Notes: generated by a model not told the origin, from the letters alone. Positions 53,815 through 62,968 are shown, counted from the stretch's first letter. The stretch: DNA of 64,000 bases from Algoriphagus kandeliae (GCF_004571135.1 NZ_SPSB01000001.1:434001-498000); one strand, 5' to 3'. Translations and numbers: made by a program.

Positions 53815-53846
53815 ATCTCAAAAAATGTAATCATAAAGTTTGAGAT
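53815..53846. promoter_or_regulatory. 8-bp inverted repeat upstream of the sigma-factor gene
   Basis: ATCTCAAA (53815-53822) and TTTGAGAT (53839-53846) are perfect arms separated by 16 nt, 16 nt before the sigma ATG in the divergent gap to pncB. It is a possible operator; no U-tract follows. Confidence 0.35.
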
Positions 53847-53923
53847 TTTTATTGGATTTGCCTTTCAGAGAGTATTTACAGATAAAAATAGGCCAAAATC
53901 ATCGCTAGTAGTAGATACTGGAT

Positions 53924-53931
53924 TAACTTTG
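53924..53931 (+). promoter_or_regulatory. -7 promoter element (TAACTTTG) for pncB
   Basis: TAnnTTTG match 16 nt before the pncB ATG, implying a very short leader. The -33 box is unclear. Confidence 0.45.
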
Positions 53932-53947
53932 AAGGAAAGCAGATTCT

Positions 53948-55435
53948 ATGAAAATTACTAAAGACCTCTACCAAGGAAGTTTAGCACTGCTTACGGATTT
54001 TTATCAACTCACCATGGCCTATGCTTATTGGAAAGCGGGCAAAGGTGAAGAAGAAGCCGTATTCAATTTGTTTTTCAGAAAACACCCTTTCCAAGGCGGT
54101 TTTACTGTGGCTGCAGGCTTAGAATATGTGGTGGATTATTGCCGCAACTTTCATTTTGAGAAAAAGGATATTGAATATCTCGCGGGGATGAAGGCTCCGG
54201 ATGGCTCTCCGCAATTTGAGAAAGGCTTTTTGGATTACCTGGAAAATCTCCGTTTTAGTTGTGATATCGATGCAGTGGAGGAAGGGACGGTAGTTTTTCC
54301 CAATGCTCCAATTTTGAGAGTGAAAGGTCCATTGATTCAATGTCAACTGTTGGAAACTCCGCTTTTGAATATTTTGAACTTTCAGACTCTGATTGCTACC
54401 AAAGCGGCTCGGATTACGCTTGCTGCAAAAGGTGAACCGGTACTTGAATTTGGTTTAAGAAGAGCGCAAGGGATAGATGGAGCTTTGGCAGCAAGTCGGG
54501 CAGCTTATATAGGGGGTTGCACTTCCACAAGTAATGTCATGGCAGGAAAGCTATTTGGCATTCCTGTTTCCGGTACTCATGCACATAGCTGGATTATGTC
54601 TTTTGAAAGCGAATTGGAAGCATTTGAAGCCTACGCTGATGCTTTTCCTGATCAATGCGTTTTCTTGGTAGACACCTATGATACTTTGCAAGGAATCAAA
54701 AACGCCATAAAAGTTGGGGAGATTTTGAGAAGCAAGGGAAAAGAAATGGTGGGGATACGGATCGACAGTGGGGACTTAGCTTATTTTTCTAATCAAGCTA
54801 GAGAAATGCTGGATGGAGCTGGATTTCCCAACGCCAAGATTGTAGCTTCCAATGATTTGGATGAATATATCATTGCTTCATTGAAGTCTCAGGAAGCTTC
54901 TATAAATGTATGGGGAGTGGGTACCAAATTGGTAACTGCTTTTGATCAACCGGCCTTGGGAGCGGTATATAAGTTGTCTGCGATTCGAACTGAGGAAGGA
55001 GAGTGGCAGCCAAAAATCAAGGTCTCTCAGCAAACTTTAAAAATCAATATTCCGGGTATTCATAATGTAAGACGTTACTATTCTCAGGGGAAAGCAGTGG
55101 CTGATATGATTTTCCTGGAAGATCAAGAAGTGAATCCAAGAGGTACGGTGATTATTGATCCTTTGGATCCGACTAGAAGGAAGCGCATCATGCCGGCTTT
55201 TTATCAAGGCGAGGATCTGTTGAAGCCGATTTTTAAGGATGGGAAGGTTATTTATTCTTGTCCTCCTATTGAAAAGATCAGGCAGCGAACCAAAGATCAA
55301 TTGGGATCCTTTGACAAGACTCACAAGCGATTAGTCAATCCACACATTTATCCTGTTGGATTGGAGGAAAACTTGCACCATTTGCGAATGGATTTGGTTT
55401 TGAAAGCGAAAAAATTTGAAGATGAAAATGAGTAA
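53948..55435 (+). CDS. pncB: nicotinate phosphoribosyltransferase
   Basis: Joins nicotinate and PRPP to nicotinate mononucleotide in NAD salvage, cytosolic. Signatures are LLTDFYQLTMAYAYWKAG near the N-terminus, EFGLRRAQGIDGALAASRAAYIGGCTSTSN (the substrate loop), GTHAHSWIMSF with the phosphorylatable His region, VGIRIDSGDLAYFS, and GVGTKLVTAFDQPALGAVYKL. The 495 residues are typical for the long Bacteroidota form. It overlaps pncA by 8 nt, which supplies its substrate. Confidence 0.95.
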   Translation: MKITKDLYQGSLALLTDFYQLTMAYAYWKAGKGEEEAVFNLFFRKHPFQGGFTVAAGLEYVVDYCRNFHFEKKDIEYLAGMKAPDGSPQFEKGFLDYLENLRFSCDIDAVEEGTVVFPNAPILRVKGPLIQCQLLETPLLNILNFQTLIATKAARITLAAKGEPVLEFGLRRAQGIDGALAASRAAYIGGCTSTSNVMAGKLFGIPVSGTHAHSWIMSFESELEAFEAYADAFPDQCVFLVDTYDTLQGIKNAIKVGEILRSKGKEMVGIRIDSGDLAYFSNQAREMLDGAGFPNAKIVASNDLDEYIIASLKSQEASINVWGVGTKLVTAFDQPALGAVYKLSAIRTEEGEWQPKIKVSQQTLKINIPGIHNVRRYYSQGKAVADMIFLEDQEVNPRGTVIIDPLDPTRRKRIMPAFYQGEDLLKPIFKDGKVIYSCPPIEKIRQRTKDQLGSFDKTHKRLVNPHIYPVGLEENLHHLRMDLVLKAKKFEDENE

Positions 55436-56054
55436 GAAGGACGCATTAATCATAGTAGATGTTCAATACGATTTTTTGCCTGGAGGTGCTTTAGCCGTAT
55501 CGGAAGGGGATCAGATTATTCCTGCCATTAATCAGATTCAGCCTTATTTTGAGCTAATTGTCGCTACGCAAGATTGGCATCCTGCTGAACATTTGAGCTT
55601 TGCTGCCAATCATCCGGGAAAAATTCCAGGTGAAATCATCGATTTAGACGGAATTGACCAAGTTCTTTGGCCTGTTCACTGCGTGCAAGGGTCTAAAGGA
55701 GCTGAATTCCATCAAGACCTCGATAATTCAAATTGGAAAGCTATTTTTCAAAAAGGAATGAATCCTCGTGTAGATTCTTATTCCGGATTTTTTGACAATG
55801 CCAGAAGAGGAGATACTGGTTTGGCCGATTTTCTTCGAAAAGCGGGAGTGGAGCGAATTTTTGTATGTGGCTTAGCTCAAGATTATTGTGTAAAGTTCAC
55901 AGCTTTAGATGGGAATTCTTTAGGTTTTGAAACCTTCTTGATTCAAGATGCGACCAAAGCAGTGAATTTGGATGCAAATGATGGGGAAAAAGCCTTGCAA
56001 GAAATGAAGAGTAAAGGTATCCAGTTGATCGATTCAAGTTATTTTCAATCTTAA
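55428..56054 (+). CDS. pncA: nicotinamidase
   Basis: Hydrolyses nicotinamide to nicotinate. It shows the catalytic Asp in IVDVQYDFLPGGALAV, the metal-site segment TQDWHPAEHLSF, the active-site Lys in FQKGMNPRVDSYSGF and the nucleophilic Cys in GLAQDYCVKFTA. The 208 residues are typical. The start at 55428 gives an ATGAGTAA overlap with the pncB stop; Met codons 2 and 4 residues upstream are possible. Together with pncB it makes a two-step nicotinamide-to-NaMN salvage unit. Confidence 0.95.
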   Translation: MSKKDALIIVDVQYDFLPGGALAVSEGDQIIPAINQIQPYFELIVATQDWHPAEHLSFAANHPGKIPGEIIDLDGIDQVLWPVHCVQGSKGAEFHQDLDNSNWKAIFQKGMNPRVDSYSGFFDNARRGDTGLADFLRKAGVERIFVCGLAQDYCVKFTALDGNSLGFETFLIQDATKAVNLDANDGEKALQEMKSKGIQLIDSSYFQS

Positions 56055-56058
56055 AGTC

Positions 56059-56574
56059 ATGTTTGAGTATAATCCAGAAAAGCACTACCCCAAAGAAACT
56101 GAAAGCCGAGTTGTGATTCGTTTTCAGGATTGTGATCCTTTGCAGCATTTAAATAATGCCAAATATTTCGATTACTTCTTCAATGCCCGTGAGGATCAGG
56201 TTCCGAAACTTTACGGCATGGAAGTCATTGATCTTATTCGAAAATACAAAGCTGCCTGGGTGGTGTATAATCATAATATCAGCTATGTAAAGCCAGCCAT
56301 GGTAGGAGAGTGGGTACGTATCATGAGTCGGATTATCTGGCATAATCACAACACTATTCTTGTAGAATACTACATGACAGATGATAGTAAGACTCAATTG
56401 AAAACCGTACTATGGTCAACCATGCGCTACGTGACTTTGGCAGAAGGTAAATCCACTGACCATCAAGGCGCGGTAGTTGATTTTCTAAAAGCCACCTCTT
56501 TGGATATGGATATTTCAAATATTTCCATCAAAGACCGAGTAAAACAACTCAGCCAAGAGTTGAAAAAAGTTTGA
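56059..56574 (+). CDS. 4HBT-type acyl-CoA thioesterase
   Basis: 171-residue hotdog-fold thioesterase with the signature VVIRFQDCDPLQHLNNAKYFDYFFNAREDQ (catalytic Asp in DCDPLQHLNN) and HNISYVKPAMVGEWV. It resembles YbgC/FadM-type enzymes that cleave acyl-CoA; chain length is unknown. It lies 4 nt after pncA, so it is probably in the same transcript, though its chemistry is unrelated to NAD salvage. A terminator follows. Confidence 0.87.
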   Translation: MFEYNPEKHYPKETESRVVIRFQDCDPLQHLNNAKYFDYFFNAREDQVPKLYGMEVIDLIRKYKAAWVVYNHNISYVKPAMVGEWVRIMSRIIWHNHNTILVEYYMTDDSKTQLKTVLWSTMRYVTLAEGKSTDHQGAVVDFLKATSLDMDISNISIKDRVKQLSQELKKV

Positions 56575-56607
56575 TATAAATCAAAAATCTGTTTCAGGAC
56601 GGACAGG

Positions 56608-56634
56608 AGCTGTACGCACGTGTACAGCTTTTTT
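56608..56634 (+). terminator. intrinsic terminator after the pncB-pncA-thioesterase unit
   Basis: An 8-bp stem AGCTGTAC/GTACAGCT with loop GCACGT is followed by a T run. Confidence 0.85.
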
Positions 56635-56948
56635 ACTTTTCGGTCAGTCAATTGTGCCAAGGAAAAAATTTTTCAAAATTAATTTTCCTTAATCTCTATA
56701 CTAAAATGCAACCTAGGAATAGGCTACTTTTTACTGAAAGTGTTCGGTTTCGTGGCATTCGTACTTAGAATAGTTCAGAATTAAAACAGGTTTTGCGTCA
56801 AATTCGTCAAGTATTCAAAATTTTATTCGGCCGGATCCTTAATTTTTACAAAATCTGGAAGCTGGAATTGGCAAAGTGAATTTTTTCAAATTGGTATTGG
56901 TACGGGCTTGGCAACAGGAAAAGCACAACACTAAACCAACTACACATT
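56635..56948. other. gene-free intergenic stretch
   Basis: AT-rich sequence before the small secreted protein gene. No convincing gene, RNA, repeat or TAnnTTTG element is seen; open frames here lack coding character. Confidence 0.5.
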
Positions 56949-57536
56949 ATGAAAACGTTATTCACATTCGCACTTGCTGGACTTTTAGCTACAAGCACTC
57001 TAGCAGCCAATTCAAACGAGGATCTTTTAGAAAACACCGATGCTCGGGCAAAATTTAAGAAAGTAAATGTCCTTTTAAATGAAGGCATTGGAAAGACAAA
57101 AGTGGCCATCATGGATGAAGATGGTAAAATCCTTCACCAACGTAAAGTCAAAGTAGGTGATGAAAAAGTTTTGATTCCTTACGATTTGAACAATCTTCCA
57201 TGTGGAGAATATCAAGTAAAAATCTCTACGGAAGAGGATGAGGTGATTTACACGGTAGAAACTTTTGACAAGCGTCCTAAAATGGATGAATATCCTCTGA
57301 TGGCTTATGGAAAAGTTGTCGATGATGAAACCGTCAATATTGCTGTCATTGGTTTGACAGAACCTGGAGTGGATGTAAAAGTTCGCTATACAGATTCAAA
57401 CAAATTGATCCACGCTGAGACGATCAATCATCCTGACGGATTCCGTAAAGACTTTAAATTGAAAGGAGTAAGTCCTGATGAAGTTTATTTTGAGATCACG
57501 GATAATTTGGGAAGAACCAAAAATCTGTACTTCTAA
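56949..57536 (+). CDS. small secreted protein with two Ig-like halves, function unknown
   Basis: 195 residues with a clear signal peptide (MKTLFTFALAGLLATSTLAA) and a beta-rich mature part in two similar halves, one around VNVLLNEGIGKTKVAIMDEDG and one around VKVRYTDSNKLIHAETINHPDG. Each resembles a small Ig/fibronectin-like strand set with a PCGEYQVKI or PDEVYFEI closing strand. Similar proteins are frequent, abundant periplasmic proteins in Cyclobacteriaceae. I do not recognise a named family. It has its own terminator. Confidence 0.7.
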   Translation: MKTLFTFALAGLLATSTLAANSNEDLLENTDARAKFKKVNVLLNEGIGKTKVAIMDEDGKILHQRKVKVGDEKVLIPYDLNNLPCGEYQVKISTEEDEVIYTVETFDKRPKMDEYPLMAYGKVVDDETVNIAVIGLTEPGVDVKVRYTDSNKLIHAETINHPDGFRKDFKLKGVSPDEVYFEITDNLGRTKNLYF

Positions 57537-57554
57537 ATTCATCAGATTGAATAG

Positions 57555-57589
57555 AAAAGTCCCAAATCTCTTGATTTGGGACTTTTTTT
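57555..57589. terminator. bidirectional terminator between convergent genes
   Basis: A perfect 14-bp stem AAAAGTCCCAAATC/GATTTGGGACTTTT with loop TCTT and a T run on the plus strand. It overlaps the end of the ADP-ribosylglycohydrolase gene by about two bases. Confidence 0.9.
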
Positions 57590-58820
57590 ATTTGCCTAAA
57601 AGATGATTACTCAAATCATCAGCAGTTCTTTCAAGATTAATTTCTAGTAGATTTTTATTGACTGATAAAACCTGATGCTTTTCTTTTTCAGGTAAGTTTC
57701 CAAATCCATAATAAGCACCCAAAATTGATCCTGCCAAGGCTGCGGTGGTATCATTATCGCGACCGTAATTGGTGAGAAAAATCAGGGTGTTCATAAAATC
57801 GAAGTCAGAATAAATCATTGCCGTCAAGGTCTGAAGGAAAATTTCCCCCGCATGAAATGGCATATCCTGAATTCGAGCATCCAATTGGGAATAGGCGAAA
57901 TTCAAAGCGGGACTTTCAGGGTCCATGTGGTTTCCTAAAGAATCTAATTTTTTTGCTTCCTCGACTATGAAAAGCGCATCATTGATTATTCGATTAGCTG
58001 TTCTTCCCACTAATCTGCTTTCGAAATAATGCATTGGGTCAATCTGTAAAGAAGTAAGTAAGGAATCAGAACTTGCACCCTTTTTCATCCCTGCAGCAGT
58101 CATGGCAGCACTTAAAGCAGTCAAGTCTTTTGCATAGCCCAAATCATAAATGGATAATTTATAGGCTTCCTGATAGGCTTTTTCTGGGTTGCCGGGAAAA
58201 TAGGCTCCCAATGCGGGGGCATAAAGTAAGCCTGCACAAACCATTTCTCCACCATAAAATTTTCCCAAGGAGTCTGCATAAGCCGAAAGGTTATTAGCTA
58301 TAAAAGGTTGGCTGACTTTTGCCCACTCTTGAAGCCATCCCAATTTGAGATTCATTTCCTCAATTCGATAGGTATCTAGGCTATCCAATTGATAAAACTC
58401 CTCCAAATACTCATTGTAAGTTTCTAATATCTTCCTTGCAAAATCCTTGGGATTCAGTTGATTTGGTTTTTGAGAGGTAAGGAATTCCGAAGTGAACACT
58501 TTCCATCTGGTATCGTCAGTAGTTCCGCCTTCAGGTAGATTAGGAAGCCATGTACCTTCAGGGGATGCTTCTCTTATTAGCGAGTCCAATTCCCGGACAA
58601 AACCGTATTTTGCTTGAATAGACTCTCTTGGCCACATTTCGGTTGGTGCTCCCATGGCATCGCCAATGGCTCCTCCGACTATCATTCCTAATATTTTGTC
58701 GTGAAGCTCTTCTTCTGATAAACCACTCTCTATCAGCTTATCTTCGAAAGAAGGAATAGGCTCAGGGCTTGAACAGGCGATAAAACCCGCTAGAAGGAAA
58801 ATTAAAATCGGATATTTCAT
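57588..58820 (-). CDS. ADP-ribosylglycohydrolase family lipoprotein
   Basis: 410 residues with a lipobox (GFIAC, Cys16), then the ADP-ribosylglycohydrolase fold. The first metal/substrate loop is GAIGDAMGAPTE (50-61), the second TDDT (101-104), and the third GRDNDTTA (about 353-360), whose Asp residues complete the di-magnesium site. All key residues are kept, so it is probably active. Most DraG/ARH3 relatives are cytosolic; a lipid anchor puts this one in the envelope. Its ATG directly follows the stop of the MtnK-like kinase gene (TAAATG). Substrate could be ADP-ribosyl groups or ADP-ribose-like compounds; inference only. Confidence 0.87.
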   Translation of the reverse strand: MKYPILIFLLAGFIACSSPEPIPSFEDKLIESGLSEEELHDKILGMIVGGAIGDAMGAPTEMWPRESIQAKYGFVRELDSLIREASPEGTWLPNLPEGGTTDDTRWKVFTSEFLTSQKPNQLNPKDFARKILETYNEYLEEFYQLDSLDTYRIEEMNLKLGWLQEWAKVSQPFIANNLSAYADSLGKFYGGEMVCAGLLYAPALGAYFPGNPEKAYQEAYKLSIYDLGYAKDLTALSAAMTAAGMKKGASSDSLLTSLQIDPMHYFESRLVGRTANRIINDALFIVEEAKKLDSLGNHMDPESPALNFAYSQLDARIQDMPFHAGEIFLQTLTAMIYSDFDFMNTLIFLTNYGRDNDTTAALAGSILGAYYGFGNLPEKEKHQVLSVNKNLLEINLERTADDLSNHLLGK

Positions 58821-59783
58821 TTAGAGGAGGTAGGATTTAGCCTGATTTAACAAAGCTTCTTTTTGAACTAGGTTCAATTCCAGTGGAAGTTGGGCTATTC
58901 CAATCAGTCTTCGCATAATTTCTACACCTCTATAGGCTTGAACCAAATTCCAATCTATTGGATTGTTGTAATTGGATTTAAGCTGCAACTCAACCTCATC
59001 TCCTTGATCTCCAAAATCAGCATGTGCTAAGAAAACTCCTAAGTCAAATTCTGCATCACCCATAAATGAGAATTCAGGATCAATGATTTTTATACTATCA
59101 CCTGCATCCATCCAGCTTCCAGGATAGTAGTCACCATGTATGAGAACATTCCCTTTTTTCAAATACCGTTTTCCCAGTTCTGAAATTTGATTTTTTAATT
59201 CTTTATCCGATTTATGGGGTAAGCTGAGTTCCTGAAGGCCTTCTTGAATAGTGTTCAAGTCAAATCCATTATGCTCATTGAACGGAAAATTGAAGATATG
59301 CTCATGGTTTAATTCCCGCATGGCGAGGTTATCCGGAAAATCCTCAGGTTGAATTTGATGCAGTTGATTTAGGTAGGTGATGAGCTCTTGGATTTGCTTT
59401 GGCTCTAGTTTTTTCTCCGAGGAATAAATACCTGAAAAATCTCCCAATTGACCCAAATCCTCGGTGATCAATAGGTAGCTTTCTGGATACCATGCCAGGA
59501 TTCTAGGGCTGAATTTTAATAATTCAGAATTCATTTGAATTTCCTCATAGAAGCGTTTTTCAGTTTGAATCCGCTCTATTGGCGCTGGGATTTGAGGGAA
59601 TTTTCGAACGTAAGGGCGGGACTGTTTCGCAATTACACTCCGTTGATCCGTGTGGATGCGAAGGACTTTATTCATATTACTATCATTCACATCGGATAAG
59701 TTTGTTATTTTTTCCCCTTCGTTCCAGCAATCTAAAGCTTGTAATTGTTCTATGGAGCTGTCGTTTTCCAGCGTAAACTTCAT
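58821..59783 (-). CDS. APH/MtnK-like small-molecule kinase
   Basis: 320-residue protein-kinase-like phosphotransferase. It shows an ATP-site Lys in SVIAKQSRPYVRKF, a catalytic loop LIHGDYYPGSW, and the metal-site IIDPEFSFMGDAEFDLGVFLA. These segments resemble 5-methylthioribose kinase (MtnK) more than aminoglycoside phosphotransferases, but no methionine-salvage genes are nearby. The start at 59783 is supported by a TAnnTTTG element at 59811-59818, which the longer frame would cover. It is cotranscribed with the ADP-ribosylglycohydrolase gene, so the substrate may be a ribosyl compound. Confidence 0.8.
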   Translation of the reverse strand: MKFTLENDSSIEQLQALDCWNEGEKITNLSDVNDSNMNKVLRIHTDQRSVIAKQSRPYVRKFPQIPAPIERIQTEKRFYEEIQMNSELLKFSPRILAWYPESYLLITEDLGQLGDFSGIYSSEKKLEPKQIQELITYLNQLHQIQPEDFPDNLAMRELNHEHIFNFPFNEHNGFDLNTIQEGLQELSLPHKSDKELKNQISELGKRYLKKGNVLIHGDYYPGSWMDAGDSIKIIDPEFSFMGDAEFDLGVFLAHADFGDQGDEVELQLKSNYNNPIDWNLVQAYRGVEIMRRLIGIAQLPLELNLVQKEALLNQAKSYLL

Positions 59784-59810
59784 TTTTTTAAGATTCTTCG
59801 ATTTTGATTT

Positions 59811-59818
59811 CAAACATA
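59811..59818 (-). promoter_or_regulatory. -7 promoter element (TATGTTTG) for the kinase/glycohydrolase unit
   Basis: TAnnTTTG match on the minus strand, 27 nt before the ATG at 59783, in the divergent gap to the acyl-CoA dehydrogenase gene. Confidence 0.5.
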
Positions 59819-59899
59819 TAGCATCCTTTTCGATTTTCTATTCTCATAGGAAAGCCTTTTTGGCAACAAAGTTCCTCTATCAAAAAATCCATTTCTGAA

Positions 59900-59907
59900 T
59901 ACGTTTG
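59900..59907 (+). promoter_or_regulatory. -7 promoter element (TACGTTTG) for acyl-CoA dehydrogenase
   Basis: TAnnTTTG match about 38 nt before the ATG at 59946. The -33 box is unclear. Confidence 0.5.
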
Positions 59908-59945
59908 AATTTTTATTTTTACCTGAAGAAAAAATATAAACCCAA

Positions 59946-61103
59946 ATGTTTGGACTACCACGAAAACTATTTACAGAAGAACATGAGCTTTTCCGGCAGA
60001 GTGTTCGAGATTTTATTGCCAAAGAAGTCATCCCTCACAATGATGAATGGGAAAAGCAAAAGATGGTTTCCCGAGAATCCTGGAAGAAATTCGGTGAGAA
60101 TGGCTTTTTGGGAATGCAGGCTCCCGAAGAACTTGGAGGCTTAAATATTCAAGATTTCAGATACAATGCGATTTTAATTGAAGAATTAGGCTTGAGTGGA
60201 TGTTCGGGCCCGGCTATTGGATATCCATTGCATTCTGACATCGTAATGCCCTACATTCTACATTATGGAACAGAGGTAGCAAAACAGCGCTATATTCCAT
60301 CGATGATAAGCGGGGATTTTATCGGAGCAGTAGCCATGACAGAACCAGGTGCTGGCTCTGATTTGCAAGGAATGCGGACTTCTGCGGTGGATCATGGAGA
60401 TTATTATTTGGTAAATGGCTCCAAAACCTTTATCACCAATGGATACCTCAGTGATGTGGTGGTAGTAGCAGTCAAAACAGATCCTTCCAAAGGAGCAAAA
60501 GGTATCAGTCTGGTGCTTGTAGATCGGGATATGGAAGGATTTTCTAAAGGTAAACCTTTTGAAAAAGTAGGTTTGCACGCACAGGATACTTGTGAACTCT
60601 TCTTTGAAGATGTAAAAGTTCCAAAAGAAAATCTCTTGGGAAAAGAGGGGGAAGGTTTTAAGTATTTGATGACTGAACTAGCTCAAGAGCGTTTAGTGGT
60701 AGCTTTGGCGGCCATTGCGTTGGGAGAGTATATGTTGGATAGTACAATTTCATATGTAAAGCAGAGAAAAGCTTTCAACAAAAGTCTTTCTGACTTCCAA
60801 AATACCCGCTTTAAATTGGCGGAAATGACTGCGGCTTTGGAGCAGGGTAGAATTTACTGCGATTATCTTGTGGATCTGCATAATGAAGGGAAATTGGATT
60901 CTGCCATGGCATCTGCCGCGAAATACAATATGACGGAGTTGCAGTGCAAAGTTGCAGATGAATGTGTACAGCTTCATGGCGGCTACGGGTATATGTGGGA
61001 GTATGGAGTGGCAAGAGCTTACGCGGATGCCCGAGTTCAGCGGATTTATGCAGGAACCAATGAGATTATGAAAGAACTCATTGCCCGAAAAATTTTGAAA
61101 TAA
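59946..61103 (+). CDS. acyl-CoA dehydrogenase
   Basis: FAD enzyme of fatty-acid beta-oxidation, cytosolic, passing electrons to ETF. The 385 residues show AVAMTEPGAGSDLQGMRT (signature 1), NGSKTFITNGYL, YVKQRKAFNKSLSDFQNTRFKLAEM, QLHGGYGYMWEYGVARAYADARVQRIYAGTNEIMKELIAR (signature 2 and substrate-end region). The catalytic Glu is the one in GTNEIM if it follows the medium/long-chain isovaleryl-type numbering; chain-length preference is not readable. It is followed 52 nt later by an acyl-CoA ligase gene. Confidence 0.95.
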   Translation: MFGLPRKLFTEEHELFRQSVRDFIAKEVIPHNDEWEKQKMVSRESWKKFGENGFLGMQAPEELGGLNIQDFRYNAILIEELGLSGCSGPAIGYPLHSDIVMPYILHYGTEVAKQRYIPSMISGDFIGAVAMTEPGAGSDLQGMRTSAVDHGDYYLVNGSKTFITNGYLSDVVVVAVKTDPSKGAKGISLVLVDRDMEGFSKGKPFEKVGLHAQDTCELFFEDVKVPKENLLGKEGEGFKYLMTELAQERLVVALAAIALGEYMLDSTISYVKQRKAFNKSLSDFQNTRFKLAEMTAALEQGRIYCDYLVDLHNEGKLDSAMASAAKYNMTELQCKVADECVQLHGGYGYMWEYGVARAYADARVQRIYAGTNEIMKELIARKILK

Positions 61104-61155
61104 ACTTATATTGAAGCAAAAATTTAAATTAACAATTCACCCAAATTGATACAGT

Positions 61156-62838
61156 ATGAAAGATTTTCCCTGGTACAAGCATTATCCTGAATTGGTGGAT
61201 AAAGAAGTTGATTGTGAGGCCTATTCAAGTATAAGCGATTTATTCGAAGAAAGTGTCCAAAAATTTCAGGATGCTGTCGCCTATGAATGCATGGGGAAAA
61301 CGCTTTCATTTAACGATTTGGATCGAATGAGTGCAAATTTTGCCAATTATTTGATTCATGATTTAAAGCTTCCAAAGGGATCTCGGGTAGCTATTCAAAT
61401 GCCAAATATTTTGCAATATCCTGTGGTAATGTTTGGGGTATTGCGGGCAGGAATGGTGGTAGTCAATACCAATCCTTTGTACACACCGGCAGAAATGAAG
61501 CATCAGTTCAATGATTCTGGTGCTGATGTGGTGGTGATCGTAGCCAATTTTGCCTACAATCTGGAAAAGATTAGAAATGAAATTCAAGCCAAACATGTGA
61601 TTGTGACTGAGCTTGGAGATTTGTTGGGCGGATTAAAAGGAACCATTGTGAATATGGTTGTGAAACATGTGAAAAAAATGGTTCCGGCATACTCCATTCC
61701 TGGAGCCGTTTCACTTAAATCAGCTTTAGCGAAGGGTGCTCGACAAAGTTTCCAAAAGATAAATTTAACCTTAGCTGATACGGCATTTTTGCAGTATACA
61801 GGAGGAACAACCGGTGTATCTAAAGGTGCAGAATTGACCCATGGAAATATCGTGGCTAATATGCAGCAGATCTCTGCTTGGATGAAACCAAAGTTGCGGG
61901 AGAAGGAAGAAATTGTCGTAACTGCACTTCCACTTTATCACATTTTTGCTTTAACAGTAAACTGTCTGGCTATGCTGAAAATTGGTGCTCACAACCTATT
62001 GATCACCAATCCAAGAGACATGAAAGCCTTCATCAAGGATCTATCCAAACATCAGTTTACAGTCTTTACAGGAGTAAACACATTGTTTAATGGATTGCTT
62101 AATCAAGATGCTTTTAAATCATTAGATTTCAGTAAGTTGAAAATTGCTGTTGGTGGTGGTATGGCTGTTCAAAAAGTAACTGCCGAAAAGTGGAAATCGG
62201 TGACTGGAGTTCCTTTAGCTGAAGGTTATGGATTGACGGAAACTTCCCCTGTAGCCACTTGTAATCCTATTGACGGAACCGAGCGAATCGGAACAATTGG
62301 TTTGCCTTTGCCAAATACTGAGGTGATGGTAGCAGATGATGAAGGTAATCCACTTCCTGTTGGAGAAAGAGGAGAGATTTGCATTAAAGGCCCTCAAGTG
62401 ATGCGTGGCTATTGGCAGCGACCGGAAGAAACCGCCAATGTAATGCATGGTGAGTGGTTTAAGTCCGGAGATATCGGAATAATGGATGAGGATGGCTTCT
62501 TCAAGATTGTAGATAGGAAGAAGGAAATGATCCTAGTTTCAGGATTCAATGTCTATCCTAACGAAGTGGAAGATTGTATTGCTAGCTGTGCAGGAGTGTT
62601 GGAAGTGGGAGTGATAGGAATGCCTGATCCAAAGTCTACCGAGAAGGTAGTAGCTTATGTTGTTCCAAAAGATAGTTCGTTGACTGCCGATCAGATTATC
62701 AAACACTGTCATGAATCTTTGACGAATTATAAGATTCCTAGAGAGGTTTATTTCACCGATGAACTTCCAAAATCCAATGTGGGAAAAATCCTTCGAAGAA
62801 AAATCAAGGAGGCCCATATTGAAAAAATGAACGAATAA
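61156..62838 (+). CDS. long-chain fatty-acid--CoA ligase (FadD-like)
   Basis: 560-residue adenylate-forming enzyme activating fatty acids to acyl-CoA. It shows P-loop YTGGTTGVSKGAELTH, the A5-type GYGLTETSPVATCN, GERGEICIKGPQVMRGYW, the hinge DRKKEMILVSGFNVYPNEVED, and the catalytic Lys in LPKSNVGKILRRKIKE. The N-terminus FPWYKHYPEL is typical of Bacteroidota FadD-like enzymes. Adjacent to the acyl-CoA dehydrogenase gene, it supports a fatty-acid use function. Confidence 0.95.
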   Translation: MKDFPWYKHYPELVDKEVDCEAYSSISDLFEESVQKFQDAVAYECMGKTLSFNDLDRMSANFANYLIHDLKLPKGSRVAIQMPNILQYPVVMFGVLRAGMVVVNTNPLYTPAEMKHQFNDSGADVVVIVANFAYNLEKIRNEIQAKHVIVTELGDLLGGLKGTIVNMVVKHVKKMVPAYSIPGAVSLKSALAKGARQSFQKINLTLADTAFLQYTGGTTGVSKGAELTHGNIVANMQQISAWMKPKLREKEEIVVTALPLYHIFALTVNCLAMLKIGAHNLLITNPRDMKAFIKDLSKHQFTVFTGVNTLFNGLLNQDAFKSLDFSKLKIAVGGGMAVQKVTAEKWKSVTGVPLAEGYGLTETSPVATCNPIDGTERIGTIGLPLPNTEVMVADDEGNPLPVGERGEICIKGPQVMRGYWQRPEETANVMHGEWFKSGDIGIMDEDGFFKIVDRKKEMILVSGFNVYPNEVEDCIASCAGVLEVGVIGMPDPKSTEKVVAYVVPKDSSLTADQIIKHCHESLTNYKIPREVYFTDELPKSNVGKILRRKIKEAHIEKMNE

Positions 62839-62859
62839 GATCATTCATCTTTATATAAG

Positions 62860-62891
62860 AAACCCGCTTCGAAAGAGTTGCGGGTTTTTTT
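62860..62891 (+). terminator. intrinsic terminator after the acyl-CoA ligase gene
   Basis: AAACCCGC/GCGGGTTT with a 12-nt loop is followed by a T run, about 20 nt after the stop. Confidence 0.88.
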
Positions 62892-62968
62892 ATTTCATTT
62901 GAAAATTGTTCGGATTTCAATTCTTTTTTCTGCAGAAAATCAGTTAATTTTTTGAAAACTTTTCAATA

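Noticed and set aside
58821..59783. Aminoglycoside resistance phosphotransferase
   Set aside because: The motifs look closer to methylthioribose kinase, and the gene sits in an apparently chromosomal operon with no resistance context.
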